From NCBI GenBank assembly GCA_003552325.1, contig PUKM01000237.1, positions 1 to 6,975 of the forward strand: 6,975 nucleotides of DNA. The letters are read 5' to 3'. This document shows, piece by piece, positions 6,407 through 6,975 of the stretch (the stretch's first letter is position 1; every line of letters starts with the position of its first letter). Source of the DNA: Natrialbaceae archaeon (GTDB lineage: Archaea; Halobacteriota; Halobacteria; Halobacteriales; Natrialbaceae). A program made the position numbers and the translations under genes. The notes beneath the pieces are model-generated. The model saw only the letters and a list, made by a program, of their open reading frames with translations. It ran no database searches and had not been told where the DNA came from.

Positions 6407-6975
6407 ATGGGTGATCACGACCCACTGGCGGAGGCACGGGAACTCGAGTCACTTCTCACCACCCGTCTCGAAACCCCCATCGACGAAATCGTGCCGCTCG
6501 AGGGCGGCATGATCGGGACCGTCGCTCGCGTCGAATGTGTTGACGGGACCACGCTGGTCGCCAAAACCGGGCCGACGCCGCTGGAGACCGAGGCGTTCAT
6601 GCTCGAGTATCTGGCCGCCGAGAGCGAGTTGCCGGTCCCCGAGGTCCACTCCGCGGACGACGACCTGCTCGTCCTCGAGGATCTACCTGGAACCACGACG
6701 CACGACGAGTCGGTTGCCCGTGATGCCGCAGACCATCTCGTGGCGTTACACGAACATCGCGGTCGTGGCTTCGGGTTCCCGCGGGACACGCTCACTGGAC
6801 CCGTCAGGCAACCGAATCCGTGGGAAGACTCCTGGCCGACGTTTTTCAAGACACACCGACTCGAGCACGCCGCCCGCCTCGCACTCTCGACACCCTCGCC
6901 GCTTGATGGGGATACATCGACACCCGAAACAGGATCGCTCCCGCACCCGCTGTTCGACCGCGTCCAAGCCGTCGC
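6407..6975 (+). CDS. Fructosamine-kinase-like protein, N-terminal part (cut by right edge)
   Basis: The frame stays open to the right edge, giving 189 residues of a family usually near 280-300. It looks like the fructosamine/ketosamine kinase branch of the aminoglycoside-phosphotransferase fold, which phosphorylates sugars attached to amines so that they fall off. Visible parts are a glycine loop (GGMIGTVARV, 33-42), ATP-binding K53 in LVAK, E63 in TEAFMLEYL, PVPEVHSADDDLLVLEDL (76-93) at the hinge, and the family signature GFGFPRDTLTGPVRQPNPW (121-139) followed by DSWPTFF. The catalytic HGD motif would lie beyond the window, so activity cannot be judged. A Ser/Thr/Pro-rich stretch (161-180) looks like an inserted loop. 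In-frame GTG 6398, overlapping the reductase stop as GTGA, is an equally possible start (VSEMGDHD). It is probably co-transcribed with thyA and folA. The exact substrate is unknown. Confidence 0.85.
   Translation, partial: MGDHDPLAEARELESLLTTRLETPIDEIVPLEGGMIGTVARVECVDGTTLVAKTGPTPLETEAFMLEYLAAESELPVPEVHSADDDLLVLEDLPGTTTHDESVARDAADHLVALHEHRGRGFGFPRDTLTGPVRQPNPWEDSWPTFFKTHRLEHAARLALSTPSPLDGDTSTPETGSLPHPLFDRVQAV

Overview
The window looks like chromosomal DNA from a halophilic archaeon (class Halobacteria). The DNA is GC-rich with strong G/C preference at third codon positions. The soluble proteins are very rich in Asp and Glu and poor in Lys. Most genes that open a transcript have an AT-rich TATA-like element about 26-31 bases before an ATG and no Shine-Dalgarno sequence, the usual haloarchaeal leaderless arrangement. 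CTCGAG is very frequent and I found no CTAG. I cannot fix the genus from the sequence alone; the order Natrialbales is a guess.

Every gene I can support is on the + strand. The left edge holds the last 33 codons of an unrecognised gene (stop at 102-104). Then come: a long AlaX-type alanyl-tRNA editing protein (153-1409) with its own promoter; a complete prolyl oligopeptidase, family S9A (1495-3618), with its own promoter; a four-helix membrane protein of unknown function with a large cytoplasmic helical domain (3692-4765); and a packed cluster of thymidylate synthase (4846-5880), dihydrofolate reductase (5880-6401) and a fructosamine-kinase-like protein that runs off the right edge (from about 6407). 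Gaps between genes are all under 100 bases. I see no tRNA, rRNA, CRISPR, insertion sequence or phage gene.

The best supported functional unit is the thymidylate synthase/dihydrofolate reductase pair. The first makes dTMP from dUMP and oxidises methylene-tetrahydrofolate to dihydrofolate; the second reduces dihydrofolate back. The stop of the first and start of the second share one base (TAATG), so coupled translation is likely. The kinase-like gene starts at or within a few bases of the reductase stop and is probably co-transcribed, although its family (repair of sugar-damaged amines) has no obvious tie to dTMP synthesis. AlaX and prolyl oligopeptidase are housekeeping-type enzymes.

This is mostly an ordinary core region, and I found no convincing undescribed multi-gene system. 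The points most worth a second look are the unclassified four-helix membrane protein, the kinase attached to the dTMP operon, the haloarchaeal insertions in thymidylate synthase and AlaX, and a perfect 16-base palindrome inside thyA that resembles a tRNA T-arm.
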